Assembly: GCA_964373065.1 (NCBI GenBank)
Contig: CAYJSJ010000010.1
Location: 1-38,488, forward strand
DNA: 38,488 nucleotides
Reading direction: 5' to 3'
DNA from: CAYJSJ01 sp964373065
GTDB lineage: Bacteria; Patescibacteriota; Gracilibacteria; Peribacterales; Peribacteraceae
The translations under genes were made by a program, and so were the position numbers. Positions 23,899 to 31,640 of this stretch are shown here, piece by piece; the stretch's first letter is position 1, and every line of letters begins with the position of its first letter. The notes under the pieces are model-generated. The model was given only the letters and a program-made list of their open reading frames with translations, did no database searches and was not told the DNA's origin.

Positions 23899-24213
23899 CT
23901 AACTGCTCATGCCACGCATTCCTTCCTCCGGAGGCGAAAGCCCCATCTGCCCCATGACGCCCTGCATCTTCTCGGTTGCTACCACCTGCGCTTTTTTGAG
24001 TGCGCGGTTCAGCGCGTCCATAAGGAACTCGGGGATTTTTTCCCGAGGGACATTCTCTGCGATCTCTATACTCATGATCTCCTGTTCCGCATTCAATACA
24101 ACTTTGACACCCTGCGCCTCCGCCTCCACATGAATATTCCTCAGCTCCTTCTTGATCTTTTTTGCATCGCGCTGGAGCCGGAACATGTCTCTAGCTTGTT
24201 TGAAGGAAGGCAT
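23899..24213 (-). CDS. Nucleoid-associated protein YbaB/EbfC
   Basis: A 104-residue DNA-binding protein of the YbaB/EbfC family, which acts as a dimer with pincer-like helices and often lies next to dnaX-recR; here it is next to mltG instead. The pattern is an N-terminal helix (FKQARDMFRLQRDAKKIKKE), three beta strands (VHVEAEAQGVKVVLN-like, EIMSIEIAENV) and the C-terminal helix (FLMDALNRALKKAQVVATEK), then a Gly/Met tail. Length is normal. Confidence 0.85.
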   Translation of the reverse strand: MPSFKQARDMFRLQRDAKKIKKELRNIHVEAEAQGVKVVLNAEQEIMSIEIAENVPREKIPEFLMDALNRALKKAQVVATEKMQGVMGQMGLSPPEEGMRGMSS

Positions 24214-24325
24214 GAAATGAAACAGTAGGGATGCAAGCAGTACGCTAAAAGCAATAGGTATGAACGCTGGAGTCGTACTGCGTCTATCCTACGCGAAGCG
24301 GCTTCTGGATGAAACTAAAAAATCA

Positions 24326-24334
24326 TGCTATAAT
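24326..24334 (+). promoter_or_regulatory. Extended -10 promoter of the DUF1622-like gene
   Basis: TGC-TATAAT (hexamer 24329-24334) ends 7 bases before the ATG at 24342. No good -35 is visible, as expected for an extended -10 promoter. Predicted leader is zero to one base. Confidence 0.6.
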
Positions 24335-24341
24335 GGACGGA

Positions 24342-24749
24342 ATGAATAACGTACCACTCATACGCGATGCCCTCCCCAGCATCCTCGGTCTCGACGAGGT
24401 TAGCTTCTTTGTCGCAGAACTCATAGGATTCATAGGGATTGCAGTCATCACGTACGGAGCCGTGGCTGCCTCCATTCACTTTCTCCTCGCTACCCTCTAC
24501 CGCCACAAAAGCGATCTGCCGTGGATCCGGATCGAATTCGGCAAGCACCTCGCGCTGGGGTTGGAGTTCCTCGTCGGCAAAGACATTATAGAATCGATCG
24601 TCCGCCCAAGCTGGGATGATCTCGGAAAGCTTGCGGCCCTCATTGCCCTGCGGACGGCAGTGACCTTCATGCTCAGCAAAGAACTTAAGGAAATCAAAGA
24701 AGAAATTCGCGATTCAGTAAAATATACAGAGAAAAAGAAGAACGGTTGA
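24342..24749 (+). CDS. DUF1622-like membrane protein
   Basis: A 135-residue protein with a membrane helix at about residues 22-45 (FFVAELIGFIGIAVITYGAV) and further hydrophobic segments (LALGLEFLVGKDIIESIV, LAALIALRTAVTFMLSKEL). The arrangement, with IRIEFGKHLALGLEFLVGKDI and LRTAVTFMLSKELKE, matches DUF1622, whose function is unknown. The C-terminus is charged (EIREEIRDS-like then KYTEKKKNG). The ATG at 24342 is preferred over 24309 because of the promoter directly upstream. It converges on the TraD-like gene with a 12-base gap. Confidence 0.75.
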   Translation: MNNVPLIRDALPSILGLDEVSFFVAELIGFIGIAVITYGAVAASIHFLLATLYRHKSDLPWIRIEFGKHLALGLEFLVGKDIIESIVRPSWDDLGKLAALIALRTAVTFMLSKELKEIKEEIRDSVKYTEKKKNG

Positions 24750-24761
24750 TGGGCGCCTCGA

Positions 24762-27368
24762 TCACCCCACAATCCCGATCCGGTCTTCGATTTCCTGATC
24801 TACGAAAACGCGTTTGCGGCCGTACTTCATACGGCTGTATTCCTTGATGAGTTCTCCGAGTTTCTCGTTGCGCAGGGATTCGTCGTACATGGTAAGCAGG
24901 GTAAACGGACGCGAGGTGACGTTGTTGATATTCAGCTTCGTATAGCACTGGAAATTCGGAACATTGATGACGTCTTGTTCCGATAGGACGGGTGCCATTT
25001 CCTTCGCCATGTATTCGGCGTCTTCCGCGCCGATCTTGAAGGAGCTGATGGTGCCAACGTTACCAAACACTGCGTCGCGGAGCTTCGTATTGGCCGAGCC
25101 GTACGCCTCGGTTTTCCCCACCAGCTGCCCTATGAACTGGTGCGCCATAATAAGGCCCAGCTCGTACTTGCGTGCTTCGGAGAGAATGGTGGCGAACGCG
25201 TCGGTCACAAAGTTCTGGAATTCGTCGACATACAGGTAAAAACGCTTACGATCCTGCCGCGGCATTCCCGCCCTGCTCATGGCAGCCATGTTGATTTTGT
25301 TAACGAAAATAAGACCCAGGAGCTGCGCATTGATGTCTCCAATTTTTCCCTTGCTCAGGTTCACGAGGAGCACTTTGCCGCTATCCATGATTTCGCGGAG
25401 ATTGAAAGCGGACTTCGGCTGCCCGATGATGTTGCGCATGGTGGCGTTCGTGATAAACGGCCCGAACTTCGCACTGAAGTACGGGATCATTTCTTCCTTC
25501 TCGCGGGCGCCGGTTTTGGCGATCTCATGCTCCCAGAAGCTGCGCACGACGGCATTGCGGCACTTACTCACTTTGTATCGCTGGAAATCGTCATCCACAT
25601 ACAGGCGCGGCACATCGATGAGCGTCGCTCCTTCCTCCTCGTCGTCCATAAGCGTCAGGCAACCGTTTCTGAAGTAGTGCTGGATGCGTGGACCGAAGAT
25701 TTCATTTCCGAAGAGTTTGATGAAGATCTCCATCGCATCGAGCGATGCCCGGTCTTTCTCTTCGGGCGTATGTGCCTCCAGAAGGTTTAACGCCATCGGG
25801 CGTTCGATGTCCGAAGGATCGAAGACGACGATCTCCTTTGCGCGTTCCTTTGGAGCATGTGCAAGCGCATCTTCGATGAGGTCTCCATGCGGATCCACGA
25901 CGCACACCCCCTGCCCGTTTGCGATGTCTTGGCGGGACATCCAGGAAATAAAGCTCGATTTTCCCGTACCGGATTTTCCGATAATGTAGTGATGACGCGT
26001 ACGGTCGCTCTCCATGAAACGAATGGACGTTTCCTGTGCGCGGTACATATTGATACCCAAAATAATTCCCTCTGTCGGAGTATCGGGTGGAGGGGGAAGC
26101 ACCTTGGAAGATATCCACTCGAGAATGGGAATCTTGTTGTAACGGCTGTCGGGGAAATGGAAGAGCCCCGCAAGCTCCTTCTCCACCAGAAAAGATTGCT
26201 TATGAAAAAACCCGTTAATACGCTTCTTCCAGAGCATGTAGAGAATGTCTGCATTCCACGTCAGCGGGAAGAAATCGACAAAGAACCTCCTATTAGCCAG
26301 CACGTTTCCATAGAGATCCTTAAACGCATTGAAGGCAACCTGCATGTTGTTGGTGATCTCGAAGGAGCGTTGCCACGTCTTTGCCGAAGCAAAAATACGG
26401 ATAGATGCATGGTAAAAGCTCATACCGGCCTTTTCCCCCATGCGCTTATACAGCTCTTCCTCCGGCTGGATCATGCGCACGAACGAATCGCCGCGCATGG
26501 CACCCGGAGCCATGGTAGTGGTGTCGCCGGACGCGATCCCAGACACCAACATTCCAAGCATTTTGAGTCCCGGAATATGGCTCAGCCAATGGTCTTTTTT
26601 CCCCTTGAAGCTCGTGGAGGCAAACAATTTTGTCTTCTTGTTCCACTTGGTCGTAAATGACGGCATCAGTACGATCTGGATGCACGCGGTTTCGTCTGTC
26701 CCAAGTTTACTGAGCACGTTGGCGATGCCATTAAGAGGATCGTCCTGCATCTGCTCAGGGTACCGTAGCGGGTAGATCGCCGACTTCTGCGTGATCATGT
26801 TATAGCCGATCATCTTTGTCCCCCTCGGCCAGATGTCCGGCGTCGCTTGGAGTGTCACTTCGGCATCCGGATAGAACGCGGTGATTTGCTTCTCCACGAT
26901 CGAGACAAGATCGGGGCTCGTGACGACATACATCGTCAGCTGTCCCTTCTCCACATACATTTCAAAGCTGATCACGATCCACCGGAAGAACCAGAAATGT
27001 ATCATCTGATACAGATTGAGCGACTTGATCTCCCAGAGCGCGCGAAAGAGCTGCTCCATCACCGCGATTTTCTCTTTGAAATCCTTCTCCGTGCGCTTCT
27101 CTTGATCGATTTTCGTCTCCTGCCTCGGCAACAGTACCTTGAGCGCTATAAGATCGCCCGCTCGCACAAAGGAATACCCGAAACGAAACCACTTCTTCGT
27201 AAACCGCCATGCGCCATAGAGCAGTGCCACGCTCACGACAAACGAGAGCGGTGCGTTCAAAAACTCCCGTCCGAGCCAACCCCAGAAACCGTCCGTAAAT
27301 ACCGAGATCAAAACGATCAGAGTTCCCCAGAGAATCGGCCAGGTGCAGTATCGCAGGAAATTAACCAC
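24762..27368 (-). CDS. TraD/VirD4-like membrane ATPase (TraM-recognition/TraG-TraD family)
   Basis: An 868-residue ATPase of the HerA-FtsK superfamily, of the type found in many CPR genomes beside pilin-like genes and thought to serve DNA or protein export. Two N-terminal membrane segments (about residues 10-35 and 40-55) precede a large domain. Walker A is IIGKSGTGKSSFISWMSRQD (near residue 463), then VCVVDPHGDLIEDAL. Walker B is RFYLYVDEFQNFVTDA (near 710), the family signature of TraM-recognition domains. MAHQFIGQL is the sensor motif. The start is GTG at 27368; no Shine-Dalgarno is visible. No relaxase or VirB4 gene is in the window, so a conjugation role is unproven. Confidence 0.8.
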   Translation of the reverse strand: MVNFLRYCTWPILWGTLIVLISVFTDGFWGWLGREFLNAPLSFVVSVALLYGAWRFTKKWFRFGYSFVRAGDLIALKVLLPRQETKIDQEKRTEKDFKEKIAVMEQLFRALWEIKSLNLYQMIHFWFFRWIVISFEMYVEKGQLTMYVVTSPDLVSIVEKQITAFYPDAEVTLQATPDIWPRGTKMIGYNMITQKSAIYPLRYPEQMQDDPLNGIANVLSKLGTDETACIQIVLMPSFTTKWNKKTKLFASTSFKGKKDHWLSHIPGLKMLGMLVSGIASGDTTTMAPGAMRGDSFVRMIQPEEELYKRMGEKAGMSFYHASIRIFASAKTWQRSFEITNNMQVAFNAFKDLYGNVLANRRFFVDFFPLTWNADILYMLWKKRINGFFHKQSFLVEKELAGLFHFPDSRYNKIPILEWISSKVLPPPPDTPTEGIILGINMYRAQETSIRFMESDRTRHHYIIGKSGTGKSSFISWMSRQDIANGQGVCVVDPHGDLIEDALAHAPKERAKEIVVFDPSDIERPMALNLLEAHTPEEKDRASLDAMEIFIKLFGNEIFGPRIQHYFRNGCLTLMDDEEEGATLIDVPRLYVDDDFQRYKVSKCRNAVVRSFWEHEIAKTGAREKEEMIPYFSAKFGPFITNATMRNIIGQPKSAFNLREIMDSGKVLLVNLSKGKIGDINAQLLGLIFVNKINMAAMSRAGMPRQDRKRFYLYVDEFQNFVTDAFATILSEARKYELGLIMAHQFIGQLVGKTEAYGSANTKLRDAVFGNVGTISSFKIGAEDAEYMAKEMAPVLSEQDVINVPNFQCYTKLNINNVTSRPFTLLTMYDESLRNEKLGELIKEYSRMKYGRKRVFVDQEIEDRIGIVG

Positions 27369-27414
27369 GAGGAGGGCGGAAGGAGGGTGAATCTAGAATA
27401 CACTCAATCGTTCA

Positions 27415-27423
27415 ATTATAGCA
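27415..27423 (-). promoter_or_regulatory. Extended -10 promoter of the TraD-like gene
   Basis: On the minus strand TGC-TATAAT (hexamer 27415-27420), 46 bases before the GTG at 27368. It lies just downstream of the heptanucleotide array, so the repeats sit directly behind this promoter. Confidence 0.55.
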
Positions 27424-27448
27424 GAATATCTTTTTTGCAGGAAGGAGG

Positions 27449-27574
27449 GTTGACGGTTGTTGGTTGTTGGTTGTCAGTTGTTGGTTGACGGTTGTTGGTT
27501 GTTGGTTGACGGTTGTTGGTTGACGGTTGTTGGTTGACAACTGACTACTGACAACTGACAACCGATCACCGATC
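27449..27574. repeat. Array of 18 degenerate heptanucleotide repeats
   Basis: From 27449 the sequence parses without a gap into 18 seven-base units: thirteen of GTTGTTG, GTTGACG or close variants, then ACTGACT, ACTGACA twice and ACCGATC twice. The last unit ends at 27574, touching the stop codon of the RlpA-like gene. The style recalls the short tandemly repeated heptanucleotides (STRR) of cyanobacteria. Confidence 0.9.
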
Positions 27575-28624
27575 TCATAACACCGCATCCGGCAACTCAC
27601 AGCGCGTCACCTTCATACGCATCTCCCGGAGTCGTCCGAGCCCGTCGCCGACCGTAAATACATACATGCCTAAGGAATCGGGGGTAAAACGGTATTTCTC
27701 CTGCGAGTGTACAAAATCCTGCACACGCACATACTGACCATCCGGGAACGTAATCCCCTGCAGGACAAACGTGCGATTGCTCTGCAATATAAGCTGATCA
27801 CCGATGGTAAATGTATGCGGAATTCCACGGAAGAACCGTACTTCACCTGTGATGCGGCGCTGGAAACTCCGTTCCCGCTGCTCGCAGGCATCGACGAGAT
27901 TGTTGTCACCCAGCCGCTCAAATGTGGCGCGAATGATTCCGCCGCCGTGATGGGCGATCTTCCCGAACGCCGCCTTGCTCAAATCCATATCGCGCCCGTC
28001 CACATAGGGACCGCGATCATTGATGCGGACAATCACGCTTTCTTTGTTCTCCACGTTCGTAACTTTGACGAGCGTGTCATGAGGGAAGCTTCTGTGCGCG
28101 GCAGTGAGTGCGTTCATGTCAAATGTTTCGCCGAACGCCGTACCCCGCCCATGGAAATCTTCCGCGTAAAAACTGACCTCATGCACCTCCTCGGCGAGGA
28201 TCGCATCCAGCGAACGCGTCATATCTATGAGATTTTGCATCGTGACGCGGCTTTGCAAGGCTTCATCTGATCCTGTGATCGGATAACGAGAAACCAATGC
28301 TGGAAGATCCTCCTCGCGCATAGCGGTAATTTCCTCTACATTACGCGTTCTATAGAGCCAGAGAAGCGCATCCTCCAGTGTGACAATCTCAAGCGGACGA
28401 AACGTTTGGACATCATCGAGAATTTTTCGTTCCTTGGCATAGAAAATCTCCAACGAACCGTCATCACCTTCACTCATGTCTGCAAAGGATTCTCTACTCT
28501 CGTACGCGGGGCGGTGGATGCCGTCCCACAGAAAGAGAAACGCATCTCTGCGGGTGACAAATTCACCCTCCGCAAACGCGGAGAATGGCAGGCACAGTAA
28601 AATACAGAGCGAAAGAATTCGCAT
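27575..28624 (-). CDS. RlpA-like double-psi beta-barrel protein with N-terminal SLH-like segment
   Basis: A 349-residue exported protein. A signal peptide (MRILSLCILLCLPFSAFAEG) is followed by an S-layer-homology-like stretch (EFVTRRDAFLFLWDGIHRPA, then ESFADM) that could bind the cell wall. Residues about 150-220 are an RlpA double-psi barrel: VSFYAEDFHGRGTAFGETFD, LTAAHRSFPHDTLVKVTN, VIVRINDRGPYVDGRDMDLS and AAFGKI. The last 90 residues (FTIGDQLILQSNRTFVLQGI..., VGDGLGRLREMRMKVTRCE) look like an extra beta domain. RlpA proteins cut or bind denuded glycan strands. The start at 28624 is set by the signal peptide; the open frame continues upstream into the 3D-domain gene. Confidence 0.8.
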   Translation of the reverse strand: MRILSLCILLCLPFSAFAEGEFVTRRDAFLFLWDGIHRPAYESRESFADMSEGDDGSLEIFYAKERKILDDVQTFRPLEIVTLEDALLWLYRTRNVEEITAMREEDLPALVSRYPITGSDEALQSRVTMQNLIDMTRSLDAILAEEVHEVSFYAEDFHGRGTAFGETFDMNALTAAHRSFPHDTLVKVTNVENKESVIVRINDRGPYVDGRDMDLSKAAFGKIAHHGGGIIRATFERLGDNNLVDACEQRERSFQRRITGEVRFFRGIPHTFTIGDQLILQSNRTFVLQGITFPDGQYVRVQDFVHSQEKYRFTPDSLGMYVFTVGDGLGRLREMRMKVTRCELPDAVL

Positions 28625-28674
28625 AGCAACCACAGCGTAATGCAACCCAAAAAAAGTGCAATTGACGAGTCTCT

Positions 28675-30084
28675 TCAGAGCGCCTTCCACCCCTCCGCGC
28701 GCACTAACCTATAGAGGATGGTTCGCTGATCCTTGCGAAGATTCCGGAGTGTTTCCGGGCCGACGTACCCTGCCGCCTCATCATGAATGGATGAGATGAT
28801 GCGGCGACTGAGCTGATACTGCTTTACAGACTCCGCAGTCAGAGGTCCGAACGAACCGTTGATTTCCGATGCGGGGAAAAACCCAAGGGCAGCAAGTTCA
28901 TGCTGCAAAAGACGCACCTGCTTTCCCGTATACCCTTCACCGAGGAACCGATCGATGCGCTGCCCGCGTTCGGAAATTTTCCGTTCGATAGAATATACAT
29001 CAAGATACCGCTCTGCATGCGCTCCGACAATCGCGCGATTCCACTCCGCGCGAAGCACTCTGCTGGTGATAGGGCCTATGCGACCCGCCCCGTTATCTTC
29101 CGCTGTGCCCACAAGCTTGTGCTTCTGCTGGAATGTAAGAATTGCAGTAAAGAGGTCGTCGCCATACTTGCCGTCGGTTCTCCCTCGATAATACCCCAGA
29201 AAACGCAGCAACCGCTGCGCTTCCGCTATGGAACCGAGTGATGCGTCCTGATCAATCGTTTGCGGCAACGGCATGCGGGCAGCGAGCCGTTTCTTTGCCC
29301 CGAGTACATAAGCTGCAGCTCGTTCGGAGAGTTCATTGTTTGGTGCCGAGACTAAAAAATCTTCCAGAAATGTTTCGAATGCTGCCTTTGTCTCCGGCCC
29401 GAAAAACCCCGTCGGATTCTTTTTCATGTACCCGAGTTCATGCAGATACTCCTGTAACAGCAAAACGGAAAGTCCTCTCTCACCTTCTTTGGGGCGAAGT
29501 GCAAGGAAGTTATCTTCCTCCACAAAATACGTTTTGAGCTCGTCGACGGGAGCCGGGAGCAGAGACAAATCTACGGACGTTTCCGGCTGGGAAACAGTAA
29601 CGGGATAGACCGTGCCTTTCATGCGCTTCAGTCCGAAAGCAAGCGCACGCGCCAAGCCTTCCTCGCCGTATCCCGCCCATACATCCAGACGATGGGTTCC
29701 GCTGCCAAGCTCGACGATGGCTCCGCCTCTGTCATGCACGGTGAACGTACCGAGCCCGGGCAGCGACACGCTTGTACCAAACGCATAGCTTCCGGGTGCT
29801 GCAATCATGCCGGGATACACCGCTGTCCCGTCGCTTGCCGTATGTCCTTCCCCATTCAAAATGGTATCGGCAATGAAGCCCCCCATCACATAGCAACACT
29901 GCCCCGGGAGGGGGGAGTAGTACGCAGTGATGAGAAATTCCTGTTGATACGGCTCCGAACGTTCGGTGGGATTACTGAGTGCATGGTACGGAGCAAGAAT
30001 CGCCAGAAGCGACAGAGTCGCTTTCACATGCATCGGAAGCTGGGTCCGGACGCGGCGATGGAGAGGAGTGATGTGTGTTTTCAA
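28675..30084 (-). CDS. Exported 3D-domain protein with three peptidoglycan-binding repeats
   Basis: A 469-residue wall protein. A signal sequence lies at about residues 18-40 (MHVKATLSLLAILAPYHALS). The 3D domain, related to the MltA barrel, keeps its aspartates in FTVHDRGGAIV (near residue 117) and HRLDVWAGYGEEGLARA (near 134). Three PG_binding_1 repeats follow: LLLQEYLHELGYMKKNPTGF, AQRLLRFLGYYRGRTDGKYG and RLLQHELAALGFFPASEING, each ending in the F/Y-G-x-x-T-x-x-A pattern. A lytic or wall-remodelling role with the RlpA-like gene 50 bases downstream is likely. The start shown is TTG at 30084; ATG at 30033 is an equally plausible start that still keeps the signal peptide. Confidence 0.82.
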   Translation of the reverse strand: MKTHITPLHRRVRTQLPMHVKATLSLLAILAPYHALSNPTERSEPYQQEFLITAYYSPLPGQCCYVMGGFIADTILNGEGHTASDGTAVYPGMIAAPGSYAFGTSVSLPGLGTFTVHDRGGAIVELGSGTHRLDVWAGYGEEGLARALAFGLKRMKGTVYPVTVSQPETSVDLSLLPAPVDELKTYFVEEDNFLALRPKEGERGLSVLLLQEYLHELGYMKKNPTGFFGPETKAAFETFLEDFLVSAPNNELSERAAAYVLGAKKRLAARMPLPQTIDQDASLGSIAEAQRLLRFLGYYRGRTDGKYGDDLFTAILTFQQKHKLVGTAEDNGAGRIGPITSRVLRAEWNRAIVGAHAERYLDVYSIERKISERGQRIDRFLGEGYTGKQVRLLQHELAALGFFPASEINGSFGPLTAESVKQYQLSRRIISSIHDEAAGYVGPETLRNLRKDQRTILYRLVRAEGWKAL

Positions 30085-30179
30085 ATCGTATTAGTATACA
30101 AGATTTCCGGCTCTCGGTCTTCGATGAAGCAATGACAGATACGATATCTATAGAGTAATATAGAATTGTATGATCGTCT

Positions 30180-31175
30180 TTACGCGACGATCACCTCTTC
30201 CTCCAGCCGCATCCCGAATTTTCCGGGAAAATAGACGCCGGGTTCGATTGTGACGATCTCATTGCGGAGAAGCCTCACCAGATCGGCCTTCCTAGAAAGG
30301 ATCGGTCCTTCGTGTATCTCCAGTCCAACGCCATGACCGAGCGAGTGAACGAAGTACCGTTCCAGCTTCTCTTTTCTTAGTACATTCCGGGCAATGTCAT
30401 CGAGCGCATAATTCGTAACGCCGAGTGTTACGGCATCCATCGCAGCGCGTGCAGCACGAGAAACGGCATCATAGACTCGGCGTTGCAGCGGTGTCGGCTT
30501 CGCCGTGAAGAACACCGCACTCCGGTCTGCGCAGTATCCACGATACTGTGCGCCGAAATCTATTTGCACGACATCACCTTTGCGGAGTTTGCTATGTCCC
30601 GAGTGATGATGTGGGGAAGCTGTGTTTTTTCCGAACGCAACGATCGGATCGAAGGCGAGGCCGTCGGCACCGAGTTCCATCGCCCATGATTGAAGTTTCC
30701 AAGCGAGATCTTTCTCCGAAATCGGCCTCGTGAGCAACCGCGGAACACGCGCAATCACTTCTTTGGTGATGCGCTGAGCACGTCGGAAGAACCGGAGTTC
30801 CTCCCCGCTTTTTGCGCGACGGAATTCTTCGATGATTCCCCTTCTTTGAACAAATTTTGTGTTCGGATATTTTCTCTTCAATTTGCGCATATTCCAGAGA
30901 GTGATCTTATCAGATTCCATGCCGCAGTTCCGAATGCCCTTCATGGCCTTCGGCAGAAGTTCGACCGATCGAACACCTATGCCCGCATACGCCGCCTTCG
31001 TGGCGGCCTCTCGATACCGTTCGTCGAGAAAAAGAACGATAGACTTGGCTTTTATAAGGGCAAATCCGGCACTCGTATCCACGCCGGTCAAAAACCGGAT
31101 GTTGACCGGATCTGCGGTGAGAAACGCATCCGTGCCCGATGCGTGCGTAATGGCTTTAGGATGCTTGGGACGCAT
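30180..31175 (-). CDS. M24 family metallopeptidase (Xaa-Pro aminopeptidase type)
   Basis: A 331-residue peptidase that removes residues preceding proline. The N-terminal creatinase-like domain begins with MRPKHPKAITHASGTDAFLT and VNIRFLTGVDTSAGFALI. The catalytic pita-bread fold has its metal ligands in VQIDFGAQYRGYCADRSAVF (two Asp), HSLGHGVGLEIHEGP (His), IVTIEPGVYF (Glu) and GMRLEEEVIV (Glu). HHHSGHSK-type loop residues (FGKNTASPHHHSGHSKLRKG) match PepP/PepQ. The ATG at 31175 is selected because the conserved N-terminus begins there; a longer frame overlaps the divergent pilin promoter. The tract KFVQR (near 30850) lies in a short palindrome shared with two other loci. Confidence 0.88.
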   Translation of the reverse strand: MRPKHPKAITHASGTDAFLTADPVNIRFLTGVDTSAGFALIKAKSIVLFLDERYREAATKAAYAGIGVRSVELLPKAMKGIRNCGMESDKITLWNMRKLKRKYPNTKFVQRRGIIEEFRRAKSGEELRFFRRAQRITKEVIARVPRLLTRPISEKDLAWKLQSWAMELGADGLAFDPIVAFGKNTASPHHHSGHSKLRKGDVVQIDFGAQYRGYCADRSAVFFTAKPTPLQRRVYDAVSRAARAAMDAVTLGVTNYALDDIARNVLRKEKLERYFVHSLGHGVGLEIHEGPILSRKADLVRLLRNEIVTIEPGVYFPGKFGMRLEEEVIVA

Positions 31176-31205
31176 ACGTAAAGGGTAGCGAAACACCGCG
31201 AAATT

Positions 31206-31214
31206 TGCTATAAT
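31206..31214 (+). promoter_or_regulatory. Extended -10 promoter of the pilin-like operon
   Basis: TGC-TATAAT (hexamer 31209-31214), 11 bases before the ATG at 31226. It probably drives the pilin and the PKD protein together. Confidence 0.6.
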
Positions 31215-31225
31215 TCTCAGAAACC

Positions 31226-31636
31226 ATGCCAACGTCCATTTTCCGCACCACAGCGCATTCCCGACGTGCCGTTCTTTGTATCGCCATTCTTCTGGGAGTG
31301 AGTGGAGCAACTCTCCCGGACATGATCCAAGCACAGATCTATAACGGTCCCGGCATCGTCGGAGGCATAGATGCAGCCAAGGATGTCGGCGGAGTGTCGG
31401 GGGACGATATCCAGACGGTGATCCTCGATATTCTCAAGAATATTCTGCTCTTCATGGGGCTTGCCGCGGTCGTGGTGATCGTGATCGCAGGCATATCACT
31501 CGTCATAAGCTTGGGTGATGACACTGCGAAAGATAAGGCGAAGAAAATCATCCTCTACGCAATTGTCGGACTCCTCGTCATCCTCCTTGCAAGTGCAATC
31601 GTCGGAATTATTGCTTCCTCAGCAACTTCGTCGTAA
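31226..31636 (+). CDS. TrbC/VirB2-like pilin-type membrane protein
   Basis: A 136-residue protein laid out like the pilin-like conjugal transfer proteins common in CPR and Mycoplasma (Mbov_0395 type). A signal-like first segment (RRAVLCIAILLGVSGATL) is followed by a short exposed loop (YNGPGIVGGIDAAKDVGG) and two membrane helices (LLFMGLAAVVVIVIAGISLV and IILYAIVGLLVILLASAIVG) linked by a basic turn (DDTAKDKAKK). VirB2/TrbC proteins form the conjugative pilus; here the only other related part in the window is the TraD-like ATPase 4 kb away. The next gene starts 4 bases after its stop, so they form an operon. Confidence 0.75.
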   Translation: MPTSIFRTTAHSRRAVLCIAILLGVSGATLPDMIQAQIYNGPGIVGGIDAAKDVGGVSGDDIQTVILDILKNILLFMGLAAVVVIVIAGISLVISLGDDTAKDKAKKIILYAIVGLLVILLASAIVGIIASSATSS

Positions 31637-31640
31637 CTCG

